54,088 bases of DNA from Planctomycetaceae bacterium (GCA_002709225.1 PAQH01000005.1:14344-68431), one strand, 5' to 3'. Positions 45,818 through 54,088 are shown, counted from the first letter of the stretch. Made by a program: numbers and translations. The notes: generated by a model from the letters alone, not told the origin.

Positions 45818-47887
45818 TTATGCGTTGAGCGTTTTCTGTGCCGCTTCAACCACAGCTTGCGTGGTGATTCCGAAGTGGGCATATAAGTCTTCAGCTTTGC
45901 CTGACGCGCCGAACGAGTCCATGCCGACGAAGAGGCCTGTTCCCCCGAGGTAACGATCCCAGCCTTGCCGGATTCCGGCTTCAACGCCCACGCGCGCCGT
46001 TACCGAACTAGGCAGCACCGACTCGCGATAGGCCGAATCTTGCGATTCAAAAAGTTCCCAGCAGGGCAGGCTGACAACACGCGTAGCGATTCCTGCGCTG
46101 GCCAGTTGGTGATAGGCTTCGACACAGAGGGCTAGTTCACTACCGGTGCCAATGAGCAGCACTTGTGGCTGGGATTCCGGTGCGTCGAGCAGCACGTAAC
46201 CTCCCCGCGCCACACCGCTGGCGGAGCCCATTTGACCGCGGTCGAGCGTCGGGACAGCCTGTCGTGTGAGCACCAGTGCGGCCGGGCTCTCGTTTTGTCC
46301 GAGCAACACACGGTAGGCCTCGGCAACTTCATTCGCATCACCGGGTCGCATGACGAACAGGCCGGGGATGGCGCGGCAGGCGGCCAGGTGCTCTACAGGT
46401 TGGTGGGTCGGACCGTCTTCGCCCAGGCCGATAGAATCGTGTGTGAGAATGTAGATCACGCTCTGGTGCATCATGCTGGCAAGCCGCATTGCCGGGCGCA
46501 TGTAGTCGGTGAAAGAGAAAAAAGTCCCGGTATAGGGACGCAAGTGACACAGTGACATGCCGTTGCAAGCCGCTGCCATCGCATGTTCACGCACACCGAA
46601 GTGAAAGTTGCGGCCGCCAAAATCCGCAGCAGAGAATTCGCCGTCCCCGTCTCCCGCCAGGTGGGTGTTGTTGGATGGGGCGAGGTCGGCTGAGCCACCC
46701 AGTAACCAGGGGATTTTCGCCGCGACCTGATTGAGCACCTGGCCGGAGGAGGCACGCGTCGCCAGGCCTTTGCTGTCTGGTTCGAAGGCGGCGATGCCTT
46801 GATCCCAACCATCGGGTAAACGGCCACTCCACATCGTTTTTAGTTCTCCAGCAGCGTCCGAGTGGCTACTTTCGTAGTCCTGGAAACGGCGTTCCCAATC
46901 TTGTCGGGCCGTCCTGCCGCGGGTCCCCAGTTCTTGTCTGAAATGCTCGCGCACAGCTGGCGGCACAAAGAATGGGTCAGATTGGGGCCAATCGTAGGCC
47001 TGCTTGGTGAGTGCAATTTCTTCGGCACCTAGTGGGGCACCATGGGCGCCAGCAGTACCGGCTTTGTTGGGTGAGCCCCAGGCAATAACGCTGCGTACCA
47101 CGACCAGCGTGGGCCGGTCGTCGGTGGCGTGAAATGTGTCGATTGTCGCCTTCAGACTATCTACATCGTTGGCGTCTTCGACGATTACCGTGTTCCAACC
47201 CAGAGCGCGGAAACGATCGGGTACATTTTCGCTAAACGCTAAATCGGTATCTCCTTCGATGGTGATCCGATTGTCGTCGTAAAACCAGCAAAGGTTCGAC
47301 AGCTTGAGGTGGCCGGCCAAGGAGGCAGCCTCTGCGCCGATTCCCTCCATGATGTCGCCATCGGACGCCAGCACGTACACATTGAAGTCGAAGAGGTCGA
47401 AATCCGGTCGCGCGTAACGCGCAGTTAGCCATTTGGATGAAATTGCCATACCAACACTGTTGGCGATTCCCTGTCCGAGAGGGCCTGTCGTTGTTTCAAT
47501 CCCAGCTATTTCTCCCCATTCGGGATGTCCAGCGCAGGGGGTGCCGAGTTGGCGAAAATTGCGCAAATCATCGAGCGACACAGCCGGCTGAGCATCTTGA
47601 GTCGCGTCTGCCACGGGCTGTTGAATCTCCGCCAGATGCATCAGCGAATAAAGCAGCATCGAAGCGTGACCGCAGGACAACACGAAACGGTCACGGACAG
47701 GCCAGGAAGGATCCGCGGGATCAAAGTTGAGTGCGTGATTCCAGATCGTGTAGGCTACCGGAGCCAACGCCATGGGGGTTCCTGGGTGCCCCGAGTTGGC
47801 TGCCTGGACCCCGTCCATGGAGAGGGTGCGGATTGTGTTGATGCTGAGTTGAGTTAGATCTGGAGAGGAAGTCGACATCGCGGCCAT
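45818..47887 (-). CDS. tkt: Transketolase
   Basis: Thiamine diphosphate enzyme that moves two-carbon units between sugar phosphates in the non-oxidative pentose phosphate pathway. The 689 residues have the N-terminal NSGHPGTPMALAP, the ThDP/metal motif GDGDIMEGIGAEAASLAGHLKLSNLCWFYDDN split over residues about 155-190, the pyrimidine-domain REHAMAAACNGM and the HDSIGLGEDGPTHQPVEH segment. A second ATG lies three codons in (47878), and neither start has an obvious ribosome binding site. It complements gnd and pfp in the same strand run. Confidence 0.97.
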   Translation of the reverse strand: MAAMSTSSPDLTQLSINTIRTLSMDGVQAANSGHPGTPMALAPVAYTIWNHALNFDPADPSWPVRDRFVLSCGHASMLLYSLMHLAEIQQPVADATQDAQPAVSLDDLRNFRQLGTPCAGHPEWGEIAGIETTTGPLGQGIANSVGMAISSKWLTARYARPDFDLFDFNVYVLASDGDIMEGIGAEAASLAGHLKLSNLCWFYDDNRITIEGDTDLAFSENVPDRFRALGWNTVIVEDANDVDSLKATIDTFHATDDRPTLVVVRSVIAWGSPNKAGTAGAHGAPLGAEEIALTKQAYDWPQSDPFFVPPAVREHFRQELGTRGRTARQDWERRFQDYESSHSDAAGELKTMWSGRLPDGWDQGIAAFEPDSKGLATRASSGQVLNQVAAKIPWLLGGSADLAPSNNTHLAGDGDGEFSAADFGGRNFHFGVREHAMAAACNGMSLCHLRPYTGTFFSFTDYMRPAMRLASMMHQSVIYILTHDSIGLGEDGPTHQPVEHLAACRAIPGLFVMRPGDANEVAEAYRVLLGQNESPAALVLTRQAVPTLDRGQMGSASGVARGGYVLLDAPESQPQVLLIGTGSELALCVEAYHQLASAGIATRVVSLPCWELFESQDSAYRESVLPSSVTARVGVEAGIRQGWDRYLGGTGLFVGMDSFGASGKAEDLYAHFGITTQAVVEAAQKTLNA

Positions 47888-48018
47888 CTGTATCTGATCT
47901 TGTTGATTTGGTGAATCGTGAGCATCAGTTTACCTTGCTATGACCATCATGGCATAGTGGACTCTTGGGGCGCGTTGATGTCGATGCGGTGACGGCTTGT
48001 CTTCAGCAGGCAGGGAGT

Positions 48019-49161
48019 TCAGGCGTTCAACGCTTGATCCAGGTCGGCGCGCAGGTCTGCGACGTCTTCCAGGCCTACCGAGAGCCGAATCAGACTGTCG
48101 GTGATACCATGCGCTGCCCGGTCGCTGGCGTCGTAGCTTGCGTGGGACATGGTCGCAGGTTGCTCAATCAGCGACTCGACCGCTCCCAGGCTGACTGCCA
48201 GCTGAAATAGCTGAGTTGCCTCGGCGACCCGTTTTGTTTTGGCGAGGTCGCCGTCGATTTCAAAGGTGAGCATGGCTCCGAAACCACCTTGCATTTGATT
48301 CTTTGCAAGCGCGTGCCCCGGGTGGTTCGGTAGGCCTGGGTACAAGACCCGTTTGACGCGTGCATCGCCGCTGAGCCATTCGGCTAGTTGCTGGGCGGTT
48401 TTGCACTGTTCATGGACACGTAGTTCCAGTGTTTTCAGGCCCCGACTGAGCAGGAATGATTCCAGCGGGCTCAAGACGGCTCCACAAGCGTTTTGCAGAT
48501 AATAGAGTTGCCCATGGAGTTCCTCGCTGCCAGCGACGAGGGCGCCGGCCAACAGATCGCTATGCCCTCCCAGGTACTTGGTCGCGGAGTGCATTACCAG
48601 GTCGGCTCCTGCGGCCAGCGGGCGAGTGAGCGCCGGGGTAGCGAACGTGTTATCGACTGCCAGCCAAGCCCCATGTCGATGGGCAAGTTCCGCACAAGCG
48701 GTGATGTCCGTAATCGACATCAGCGGATTTCCGGGCGTTTCGATCCAGAGCAGCCGCGTATTGGGTTTGAATGCTTGCTCGAGTGTGTCCAGCTGAGTAC
48801 TGTTCGCCAGTGAAACGTCCACACCGCTCGGCCCGACAACGTGTTGCAGAAGTCGATAGGTACCCCCGTAAATGTCAGTCCCCGCCAGCAAGTGATCACC
48901 TGCTTTGAGCAACATGGTGACGCAGTGGGTCGCCGCCATGCCTGATGCAAACGCCAGGGCGCCTGTCCCACCCTCGAGTGAAGCCAGGGTCTGTTCGAGA
49001 TTCTGTCGGGTCGGATTCCCGCTTCGCGAGTAATCGAATTCTCCCCATTCGCCAGCACCAGGCTGGACGAACGTGCTGGAGAAATGTACCGGCGGTACGA
49101 CCGCTCCAGTTTCCGGATCTTTTTCATTTCCGACGTGGATAGCGCGTGTGCGGAACTTCAT
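48019..49161 (-). CDS. Cys/Met metabolism PLP enzyme (cystathionine gamma-synthase/lyase type), downstream copy
   Basis: A 380-residue fold-type I PLP enzyme of the transsulfuration family. The PLP lysine is in HSATKYLGGHSDLL. FDYSRSGNPTRQNLE near residue 45 and the ASGMAA segment near residue 75 bind cofactor phosphate, and SLGAVESLIEQPATMSHAS is the substrate-side loop. The family includes cystathionine gamma-synthase, gamma-lyase and beta-lyase; sequence alone does not separate them firmly. Its start overlaps the stop of the preceding paralogue by 4 bases (ATGA), so both are translated together. Two sequential transsulfuration steps by the pair would make sense. Confidence 0.92.
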   Translation of the reverse strand: MKFRTRAIHVGNEKDPETGAVVPPVHFSSTFVQPGAGEWGEFDYSRSGNPTRQNLEQTLASLEGGTGALAFASGMAATHCVTMLLKAGDHLLAGTDIYGGTYRLLQHVVGPSGVDVSLANSTQLDTLEQAFKPNTRLLWIETPGNPLMSITDITACAELAHRHGAWLAVDNTFATPALTRPLAAGADLVMHSATKYLGGHSDLLAGALVAGSEELHGQLYYLQNACGAVLSPLESFLLSRGLKTLELRVHEQCKTAQQLAEWLSGDARVKRVLYPGLPNHPGHALAKNQMQGGFGAMLTFEIDGDLAKTKRVAEATQLFQLAVSLGAVESLIEQPATMSHASYDASDRAAHGITDSLIRLSVGLEDVADLRADLDQALNA

Positions 49162-50363
49162 GCGTTGAACGCTTGTGTCAGGTCTTGAATCAGATCAGCG
49201 GCATTTTCAACACCGCAAGAGAGTCGGATCATATTGTCGGGGATTCCAAATTGCCGACGTTCTTGCGGTGTGCATTCGTAATAACTCATGACCAGCGGCT
49301 GTTCAATCAGAGACTCAACACCTCCCAAGCTCGGTGCGATTCGTGGGACCGTCACGGCATCGACAATCTTCGCAGTCTCTTTCCAGTCGGCCTGTTTGAC
49401 GAGGAATGTAATCAGCCCTCCAAATCCCCGCATCGTGTTGTGGGCGATCGTGTGGTCTCGGTGCGAGGCCAGGCCCGGGTAATAGACTTTTTCGACTCGG
49501 GGATGTGACTCCAGGAATTCTGCCACGGCCTGACCGTTCTGGTTGTGTCGTTCCATCCGTAAGGCGAATGTCTTGAGTCCCCGCTGTAGTAAATAGATGT
49601 TGTGTGCGGAGTTGACCGCTCCCATGATGCCGCGCAGGTTGCGAATTGACTCAAGTTGATCCTGCGAGCCGATGATCGCGCCTGCCAACAGATCATTGTG
49701 GCCAGCTAGGTATTTGGTTACCGAATGGAGAACGTAATCCACACCGTACGTCAAAGGCCGCACGTTGTAGGGTGTGGCGAGGGTTGCGTCGATCAGTGTT
49801 TCCACATTGTGACGTTTGCCGATCGCTGCAAAACGCTCCAGGTCGATAATGCTCAAGTGCGGGTTTGTCGGTGACTCACTTACCAGCAAACGCGTGTTGG
49901 GTGTGATCGCGGATTCCATGGCATCGTAGTCACAGGCTGGAACTTGACGCGTTACGACACCAAAGCGGGCGAGGTGCTTGGAGCAGAATTCACGACTTCG
50001 GTGGTAGCACTCATCGAAAAATACGACCTCATCACCGGCATTCAATTTACTCATAAACAGACCGACGATGGCTGCCATTCCACTGGCAAACAGGATCGCT
50101 TCCTCGCCACCTTCCAAGGCCGCTAATTTTTTCTCGACGATCTTTTCCCCGGGGTTGCCGTAGCGGCCGTATTCTTCGCGGGGCTGTTGTTGCTCGATGT
50201 AGTCGATGACCGACTGGGTGTTTTCAAACGTAAACGTTGAAGCGCACACGATTGGGTCGGTAACCGAATCAGCGAGTTTCTGGCGCGCCTCGCCACCGTG
50301 CACTGCCAACGTCGAGTTTGCGTCATTGGCTGGCTTGGCATCTATGAGCGAATCTTGGTTCAT
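49158..50363 (-). CDS. Cystathionine gamma-synthase-like PLP enzyme, upstream copy
   Basis: A 401-residue relative of the following gene. The PLP lysine is in HSVTKYLAGHNDLLAG. YGRYGNPGEKIVEKK near residue 68 and LFASGMAAI near residue 95 bind the cofactor. The YGRYGNP and VVFFDECYHRSREFC segments resemble the plant-type cystathionine gamma-synthase group, which joins an activated homoserine and cysteine in methionine synthesis. ATG 50363 is preferred over the GTG at 50375 because GGAG lies 8 bases before it. An intrinsic terminator hairpin ends only 44 bases upstream, consistent with either the end of the previous unit or leader attenuation. Confidence 0.92.
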   Translation of the reverse strand: MNQDSLIDAKPANDANSTLAVHGGEARQKLADSVTDPIVCASTFTFENTQSVIDYIEQQQPREEYGRYGNPGEKIVEKKLAALEGGEEAILFASGMAAIVGLFMSKLNAGDEVVFFDECYHRSREFCSKHLARFGVVTRQVPACDYDAMESAITPNTRLLVSESPTNPHLSIIDLERFAAIGKRHNVETLIDATLATPYNVRPLTYGVDYVLHSVTKYLAGHNDLLAGAIIGSQDQLESIRNLRGIMGAVNSAHNIYLLQRGLKTFALRMERHNQNGQAVAEFLESHPRVEKVYYPGLASHRDHTIAHNTMRGFGGLITFLVKQADWKETAKIVDAVTVPRIAPSLGGVESLIEQPLVMSYYECTPQERRQFGIPDNMIRLSCGVENAADLIQDLTQAFNA

Positions 50364-50407
50364 TTCAGACTCCACGTGAACAGACGGGCGGAACCCGCGG
50401 AGCTACG

Positions 50408-50454
50408 AAAAAACGCCGCGTTACCGACCGATGTGTCGGAATGACGCGGCGTTT
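50408..50454 (-). terminator. Strong intrinsic terminator or attenuator upstream of the transsulfuration pair
   Basis: On the minus strand AAACGCCGCGT (50454-50444) pairs perfectly with ACGCGGCGTTT (50421-50411), an 11-bp GC-rich stem. A second 5-bp stem (CCGAC/GTCGG, 50439-50424) is stacked in the loop. The 3' arm runs into six consecutive U residues (50413-50408). It is about 200 bases after the PQQ-type gene stop but only 44 bases before the start of the next gene, a spacing often seen for expression platforms of leader regulators. Confidence 0.8.
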
Positions 50455-50652
50455 GCTTTTCGAAACCTGTGTATCAACCACAACCGTACGGGGGAACGCT
50501 GTTCGGTGCGATCGATGGCTCTTTAGCAGTTGACAGGCTGCAAGCGGCCGCAAATCCCTAACGACTCCATAGTAGACCGGGATTCGATCCAGGGCAACCC
50601 GCAAAATGCCGGGTTCCATCAGATCTGCGGTACCCCCGCGACGTTTCAGGCA

Positions 50653-52083
50653 TTAGGGTTTGCCGAAGCAGTATAAATGCCCGTTGGTGCGGAGGTAGAT
50701 CTGTCCATCGACCAGCGCCGGCGTGCCATAAACTTCCTCTTGCAGGTCGACGTGATGCAGGATCTGGCACTTGCGGTCCGCCGATACCACGGTCAGGCCG
50801 CCACGCTGGTCCACCAGATAGATTTTCCCGTCGCCTGTCACGGGAGAGCTGTAGTACGGCCCGTTGGCCTGGAGTCGCCGGTTTTTGACCCGTTTGCCGG
50901 AGCCGGAGTCCAGGCAGCTTAGAATTCCACCGTCCTTGATGGTGAAGACGCAGTCGTTGATTTCCAGAGGGCTGGCGCAGAAAGGCACAAACCGGCGGTA
51001 TTCCCAAACGACATGGGTTTCCGTGACATCGCCGCGACCCCCGGGCCGGATTTTCAGCACCTTGTTTTCCGCGCGATCAAACAGTCCGCGATAATATTCG
51101 TACTCGACTTTGGTGATAGTTCCTGTCTTGTCGCGGTCGACTTGGGAGAAGCGGGGTAGCAGCGGACTGTTTTCTTCTAATTCGGTTTCTTCCAGTACGC
51201 CGTTGCCATTGGCATCTCGCAGCGGCGCCACTTCAGCGAATGGCGGCACAGAGATTCTTCCTTCCAGGTCGCCACCTCCTGCCCAGCCAGCGACGACAAG
51301 ATGATTGTCGGCACTCACAACAGGCGTCATGCAGACAGCGCGGGAAATGCCGCGCACAGTCCAGGCTTCTTTGCCGGTGTTGAGGTCGTAGCCGACAACA
51401 CGCATCGTGGCCGCGATCACGATCTGTTGGCGGCCCTCTGTTTCCCAAAGCACGGGACTACAGTAATTACGAGGGAATTCACTGCGATCTGTTTTCCAGA
51501 CAGTTTTGCCGGTTTGTTTGTCGACCGCCAGCAGGAACGAGTCGGTGTCATGGTCTTGGCAGAGGATTACCAGGTTGCCGACGATAATGGGTGAAGTTCC
51601 GGAGCCGAAATCATTGTTGAACGGGCCCATCATGTGTTTCCAGATCAACGCGCCATCCAGGTCATAGCAGTACATCCCACTGGAGCCGAAGAAACTGATG
51701 ACGCGTTCGCCGTCGGTCACGGGCGTACACTGGGCGTGGCTTCCGATACGGTGGATTTGCTCGAGTTTCTGGGCTGCGGCCTGGGCTTCCCAGAGTTGTT
51801 TTCCGGACTTGCGATCCAGTCCGATGGTCACGAGTTGGTCGCCTTTGACGGCAGCTAGAAAAACCCTGTCTTCAGTGAGTACGGGTGACGCGTGCCCCGG
51901 TGGCAGCGGGACTTTCCAGATGACGTTCTGGTTGGGACCAAATTCGGTTGGCAAAGGCAGGTCGGATACGTAGTGTCCCGCGCCTCCGAGACCACGGAAC
52001 TGCGGCCAGGAGTCCGCTTGCACGGAAGTGTGCAAGGCGAGCGAAAGGAACAAGTATCCGGAAAGGAAGCGGATAGGGGACAT
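50653..52083 (-). CDS. Secreted PQQ-type beta-propeller protein with an EF-hand pair
   Basis: A 476-residue exported protein. The ATG at 52083 starts a signal peptide (FLSGYLFLSLALHTSVQA), with GGAG 10 bases upstream; the longer frame is not needed. Repeated blades such as LDRKSGKQLWEAQ, VDKQTGKTVWKTD and YDLNTGKEAWTVRG are PQQ-enzyme-like propeller repeats. No catalytic dehydrogenase residues were recognised, so it probably binds or scaffolds. Inserted between blades near residues 285-325 are two canonical calcium EF-hand loops (DANGNGVLEETE and DRDKTGTITKVE). This makes it a calcium-binding outer-envelope or periplasmic protein, a common planctomycete type. It lies 128 bases downstream of trpD on the same strand. 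Confidence 0.92.
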   Translation of the reverse strand: MSPIRFLSGYLFLSLALHTSVQADSWPQFRGLGGAGHYVSDLPLPTEFGPNQNVIWKVPLPPGHASPVLTEDRVFLAAVKGDQLVTIGLDRKSGKQLWEAQAAAQKLEQIHRIGSHAQCTPVTDGERVISFFGSSGMYCYDLDGALIWKHMMGPFNNDFGSGTSPIIVGNLVILCQDHDTDSFLLAVDKQTGKTVWKTDRSEFPRNYCSPVLWETEGRQQIVIAATMRVVGYDLNTGKEAWTVRGISRAVCMTPVVSADNHLVVAGWAGGGDLEGRISVPPFAEVAPLRDANGNGVLEETELEENSPLLPRFSQVDRDKTGTITKVEYEYYRGLFDRAENKVLKIRPGGRGDVTETHVVWEYRRFVPFCASPLEINDCVFTIKDGGILSCLDSGSGKRVKNRRLQANGPYYSSPVTGDGKIYLVDQRGGLTVVSADRKCQILHHVDLQEEVYGTPALVDGQIYLRTNGHLYCFGKP

Positions 52084-52211
52084 GCGTAGTGCTCCGGCAC
52101 AGGTCTCGAAGGAGTGGAAGTGGTCCGGCTTGCCGACGGCTATCGGGCCAGCGTAGTGGGAATGAGGCCCCATTTCCAGGGCCCAGGGTAATCGACAGCG
52201 AGCGGGTCAAC

Positions 52212-53222
52212 CTAGAGCTGACTGGTGCGCGCCAGGCGGTCGAGAACGTCTAACGCGGATCCATTGTCGATTGCCTGTTCGGCGCGTCGGGCAGCCTGCT
52301 CGAGATTTTCCGAGACCCGTGTTGTCCAAATCGCTGCCGCGGCATTCATTACAGTGATTTCACGCGCCGGTCCTGGCTCACCCTGCAGGACCGAACGGAT
52401 AACCGCAGCGCTACTTTCCGGATTGGCAGCTTGAATGGCGTCGAGTTCCTGTAAATGAAATCCAAAATCTGATGGTTTCCACGAATGTTCCTGCTGGTGG
52501 ATACCTTCTACCAGGGTGACGTGCGTCTGGGCGGCCAGGGTGACCTCGTCCAGGCCATCGGCCCCGCAGACCACCACGGCTCTTTGTGTTCCCAGTTTGG
52601 ATAGGGCAGCGGCCAGCAGTGAACGGAGCTCGCCGCGTCCCACTCCCAGTAGCTGGAATCCCGCACTGGCAGGGTTGGAAAGAGGTCCCAACAGATTGAA
52701 GATTGTCGGGACAGCCAGTTTTCGTCGTACTGCGGCGACGTGTTTCATCGCCGGGTGGAGTTGCGGAGCAAAACAGAACCCGATTCCGACCTCTTCGAGG
52801 CACCGTTCAACAGAGGAAACAGACGCTTCGACATTCACTCCCAGAGCAGACAAAACGTCTGCGGAACCAGTTTGACTGCTGATTTTTCGATTCCCGTGTT
52901 TGGCGACCGGGACACCAGCCGCGGCGGTTACCAGGGCAGCAGCCGTACTGATGTTGAAGGTTCCCGAACCATCGCCTCCCGTTCCACAGGTATCAACCAG
53001 GTTTTCACGTTCCGAGCGAATCGGAGTCATATGTTTTCTCATGGCACTGGCGGCGCCGGCGACCTCGGCGACGGACTCACCTTTCGCACGTAACGCTGTG
53101 AGCAGCAGGCCGATTTCCTCAGCGGGCCACTCACCTCGCATGATCGCGTCGATCACGTCCGCCATTTCCTCTTGTGCCAAATCTTCACCGGCGGAAACAC
53201 GTCCCAGTAATGTGTGGTTCAC
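52212..53222 (-). CDS. trpD: Anthranilate phosphoribosyltransferase
   Basis: Second step of tryptophan synthesis: joins anthranilate and phosphoribosyl pyrophosphate. The 336 residues have VDTCGTGGDGSGTFNIST (PRPP and metal site), KHGNRKISSQTGSADVLSALGV, and the anthranilate-channel segment LHPAMKHVAAVRRKL. The start is GTG at 53222 with GGGAG about 10 bases upstream; the first ATG (Met20) would remove part of the conserved N-terminal helix. It is far from the trpBA operon (about 45 kb), so tryptophan genes are split in this genome. Confidence 0.96.
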   Translation of the reverse strand: MNHTLLGRVSAGEDLAQEEMADVIDAIMRGEWPAEEIGLLLTALRAKGESVAEVAGAASAMRKHMTPIRSERENLVDTCGTGGDGSGTFNISTAAALVTAAAGVPVAKHGNRKISSQTGSADVLSALGVNVEASVSSVERCLEEVGIGFCFAPQLHPAMKHVAAVRRKLAVPTIFNLLGPLSNPASAGFQLLGVGRGELRSLLAAALSKLGTQRAVVVCGADGLDEVTLAAQTHVTLVEGIHQQEHSWKPSDFGFHLQELDAIQAANPESSAAVIRSVLQGEPGPAREITVMNAAAAIWTTRVSENLEQAARRAEQAIDNGSALDVLDRLARTSQL

Positions 53223-53448
53223 GGTGGCTGGTCTCCCGGTGAGTTTGCGGAATGGAGATTTGCAGTCAGTAACTTGGGTTCCGTTACTTGGACTTGAGCG
53301 CGTATGACGAGAAATTCGCGTTAAGTGAACAACGGATACGTGAAGTTATGGTTGGATGTGATGACGCGAAAACGCAGCACACCACGTTCTGTTTTCTCGT
53401 GCGGGAAGACAGCGTTGGAGGTCATTGGAACGACACGGCGACGGTCCA

Positions 53449-53796
53449 TCAGATCGCTTCGTTGCCCCGTTCCCCAGTACGAATACGGATGCAATCATCG
53501 AGTGGTAACACGAAAATCTTACCGTCGCCGATTTCCCCTTTTTCTCCAGTTCTGCCGCCCTTCAGAATCGCGTCAATCGTCGGTTCAACAAATTCTTCGT
53601 TGACGGCAATTTGCAGCTGCACCTTGCGCCGCAAATTGATCGTGACTTCCGTCCCGCGGTAAATCTCCGTTTGCCCTTTCTGGCGGCCAAATCCTTGGCA
53701 GTCCATGACGGTCAGACGGACCACTTCCACCTCGGTTAAAGATTCCTTCACCGCCTCGAGTTTCGTCGGTTGGATGATGGCGACGATCAATTTCAT
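53449..53796 (-). CDS. PII-family signal protein lacking the uridylylation tyrosine
   Basis: A 115-residue PII protein. Loops: T-loop GFGRQKGQTEIYRGTEVTIN, B-loop TGEKGEIGDGKIF and C-loop IRIRTGERG, the last two binding ATP/ADP. Gln39, Tyr46 and Lys58 are kept, but residue 51, the Tyr that GlnD modifies, is Val. The protein should therefore sense 2-oxoglutarate and nucleotides but not be uridylylated at that site. ATG 53796 is chosen because GGGAGAT lies 7 bases upstream and because the family starts with MKLIVAII; the frame opens six codons earlier. A good promoter precedes it. It is about 36 kb from glnB and glnD. Confidence 0.95.
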   Translation of the reverse strand: MKLIVAIIQPTKLEAVKESLTEVEVVRLTVMDCQGFGRQKGQTEIYRGTEVTINLRRKVQLQIAVNEEFVEPTIDAILKGGRTGEKGEIGDGKIFVLPLDDCIRIRTGERGNEAI

Positions 53797-53824
53797 GGTT
53801 TCGATCTCCCGCATCGAAGGCCTG

Positions 53825-53853
53825 AATCTAGCTCGGGCGGAAAGACCTCACAA
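53825..53853 (-). promoter_or_regulatory. Candidate sigma-70 promoter for the second PII gene
   Basis: On the minus strand TTGTGA (53853-53848) and TAGATT (53830-53825) are separated by 17 bases, each matching 4/6 consensus positions. Predicted start near 53818, giving a leader of about 22 bases. Confidence 0.4.
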
Positions 53854-53998
53854 GAGGACCGGAGCGGCAGCCGCTGGGAAAGGCGGATAGAAACGTGCCT
53901 GACCGTTGCGCGACGACTATTCTCAGTAGCGGTTGGCGAGCGGGGCGCCGATCGCCAACAGGGCGTTTGTTCGCTGAGAAAAGGGTAAGAATACCCCA

Positions 53999-54031
53999 GC
54001 TCGAACAGGTGAGGCGGACACCTGTCCGAGC
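53999..54031. other. 13-bp stem hairpin at the right edge
   Basis: GCTCGAACAGGTG (53999-54011) and CACCTGTCCGAGC (54019-54031) pair with a single mismatch around a 7-base loop. On the plus strand CTTTTG follows. No plus-strand gene ends nearby within the window, so it may be a terminator for something beyond the edge or a leader structure. The surrounding 53854-54088 has no convincing gene. Confidence 0.45.
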
Positions 54032-54088
54032 CTTTTGTGGGGTACACTTTTGGCCCCGGAGGAGCCGCAAGTCAGCACCAAGGAATTA

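Noticed and set aside
50560..50620. tRNA-like T-loop string GGATCGAATCC on the minus strand
   Set aside because: No acceptor stem, D-arm or anticodon arm can be folded at the required distances, so it is not a tRNA.
50364..50652. SAM-I riboswitch, suggested by GATGGAACCCGGCA upstream of a methionine gene
   Set aside because: The other invariant parts of the aptamer (AGAGxGG...GAGGGA and GGUGCUAAUUCC) are not in place. Kept only as an open question about the leader.

Overview
The window is a contiguous stretch of a bacterial chromosome, with moderate-to-high GC, long and mostly monocistronic genes, and frequent non-coding gaps of 100-600 bases. The gene content points to a planctomycete, most likely Pirellulales-like. 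The indicators are a Tat-exported DUF1501 protein, a Tat-signal Gfo/Idh/MocA oxidoreductase, a secreted PQQ-type propeller carrying EF-hands, a membrane protein with two SUMF1-type domains, small CxxC zinc-ribbon proteins, an FHA-GAF histidine kinase, and a PPi-type phosphofructokinase. No rRNA, tRNA, CRISPR array, transposase or prophage gene was recognised. The assignment rests on family content only.

Layout. 0-5 kb: aconitase, convergent with a histidine-rich membrane/TPR protein. 5-8.4 kb: trpB - small zinc-ribbon membrane protein - trpA, with a recognisable promoter and a 16-bp palindrome in front, then a 76-residue zinc-ribbon gene. 9-12.8 kb: DUF1501 protein and two tandem purine nucleoside phosphorylases. 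12.8-17.3 kb: double SUMF1 protein, lipoate-ligase-fold protein, Nudix hydrolase, cobalamin adenosyltransferase. 17.4-22.8 kb: PII protein (glnB), its uridylyltransferase (glnD) and polX. 22.8-27.4 kb: FHA-GAF histidine kinase, a stand-alone receiver domain and a secreted M28 peptidase.

27.4-32.7 kb holds the most unusual locus: four minus-strand genes in a row. Two encode small helical proteins with a W-x-D turn (WXG100-like), one a 190-residue helical protein, and one a 1342-residue two-TM FtsK/EssC-type ATPase with one intact P-loop between two degenerate ones. This looks like a minimal type VII secretion-like system with none of the usual accessory genes. It has its own candidate promoter.

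33-41 kb: PAP2 phosphatase, family 39-type glycosyltransferase, Gfo/Idh/MocA oxidoreductase behind a 24-bp near-palindrome, gamma-glutamyltransferase, and an overlapping histidine kinase/OmpR regulator pair. 41-54 kb is almost entirely minus strand and metabolic: PPi-phosphofructokinase - HAD hydrolase - gnd, nadD, transketolase, two overlapping transsulfuration enzymes behind a strong intrinsic terminator, the EF-hand propeller, trpD, and a second PII protein. Together these cover central carbon flow (TCA, glycolysis, pentose phosphate), tryptophan and methionine synthesis, and nitrogen signalling. The second PII has Val at residue 51 where the first has the uridylylatable Tyr, so GlnD can probably act on only one of them.
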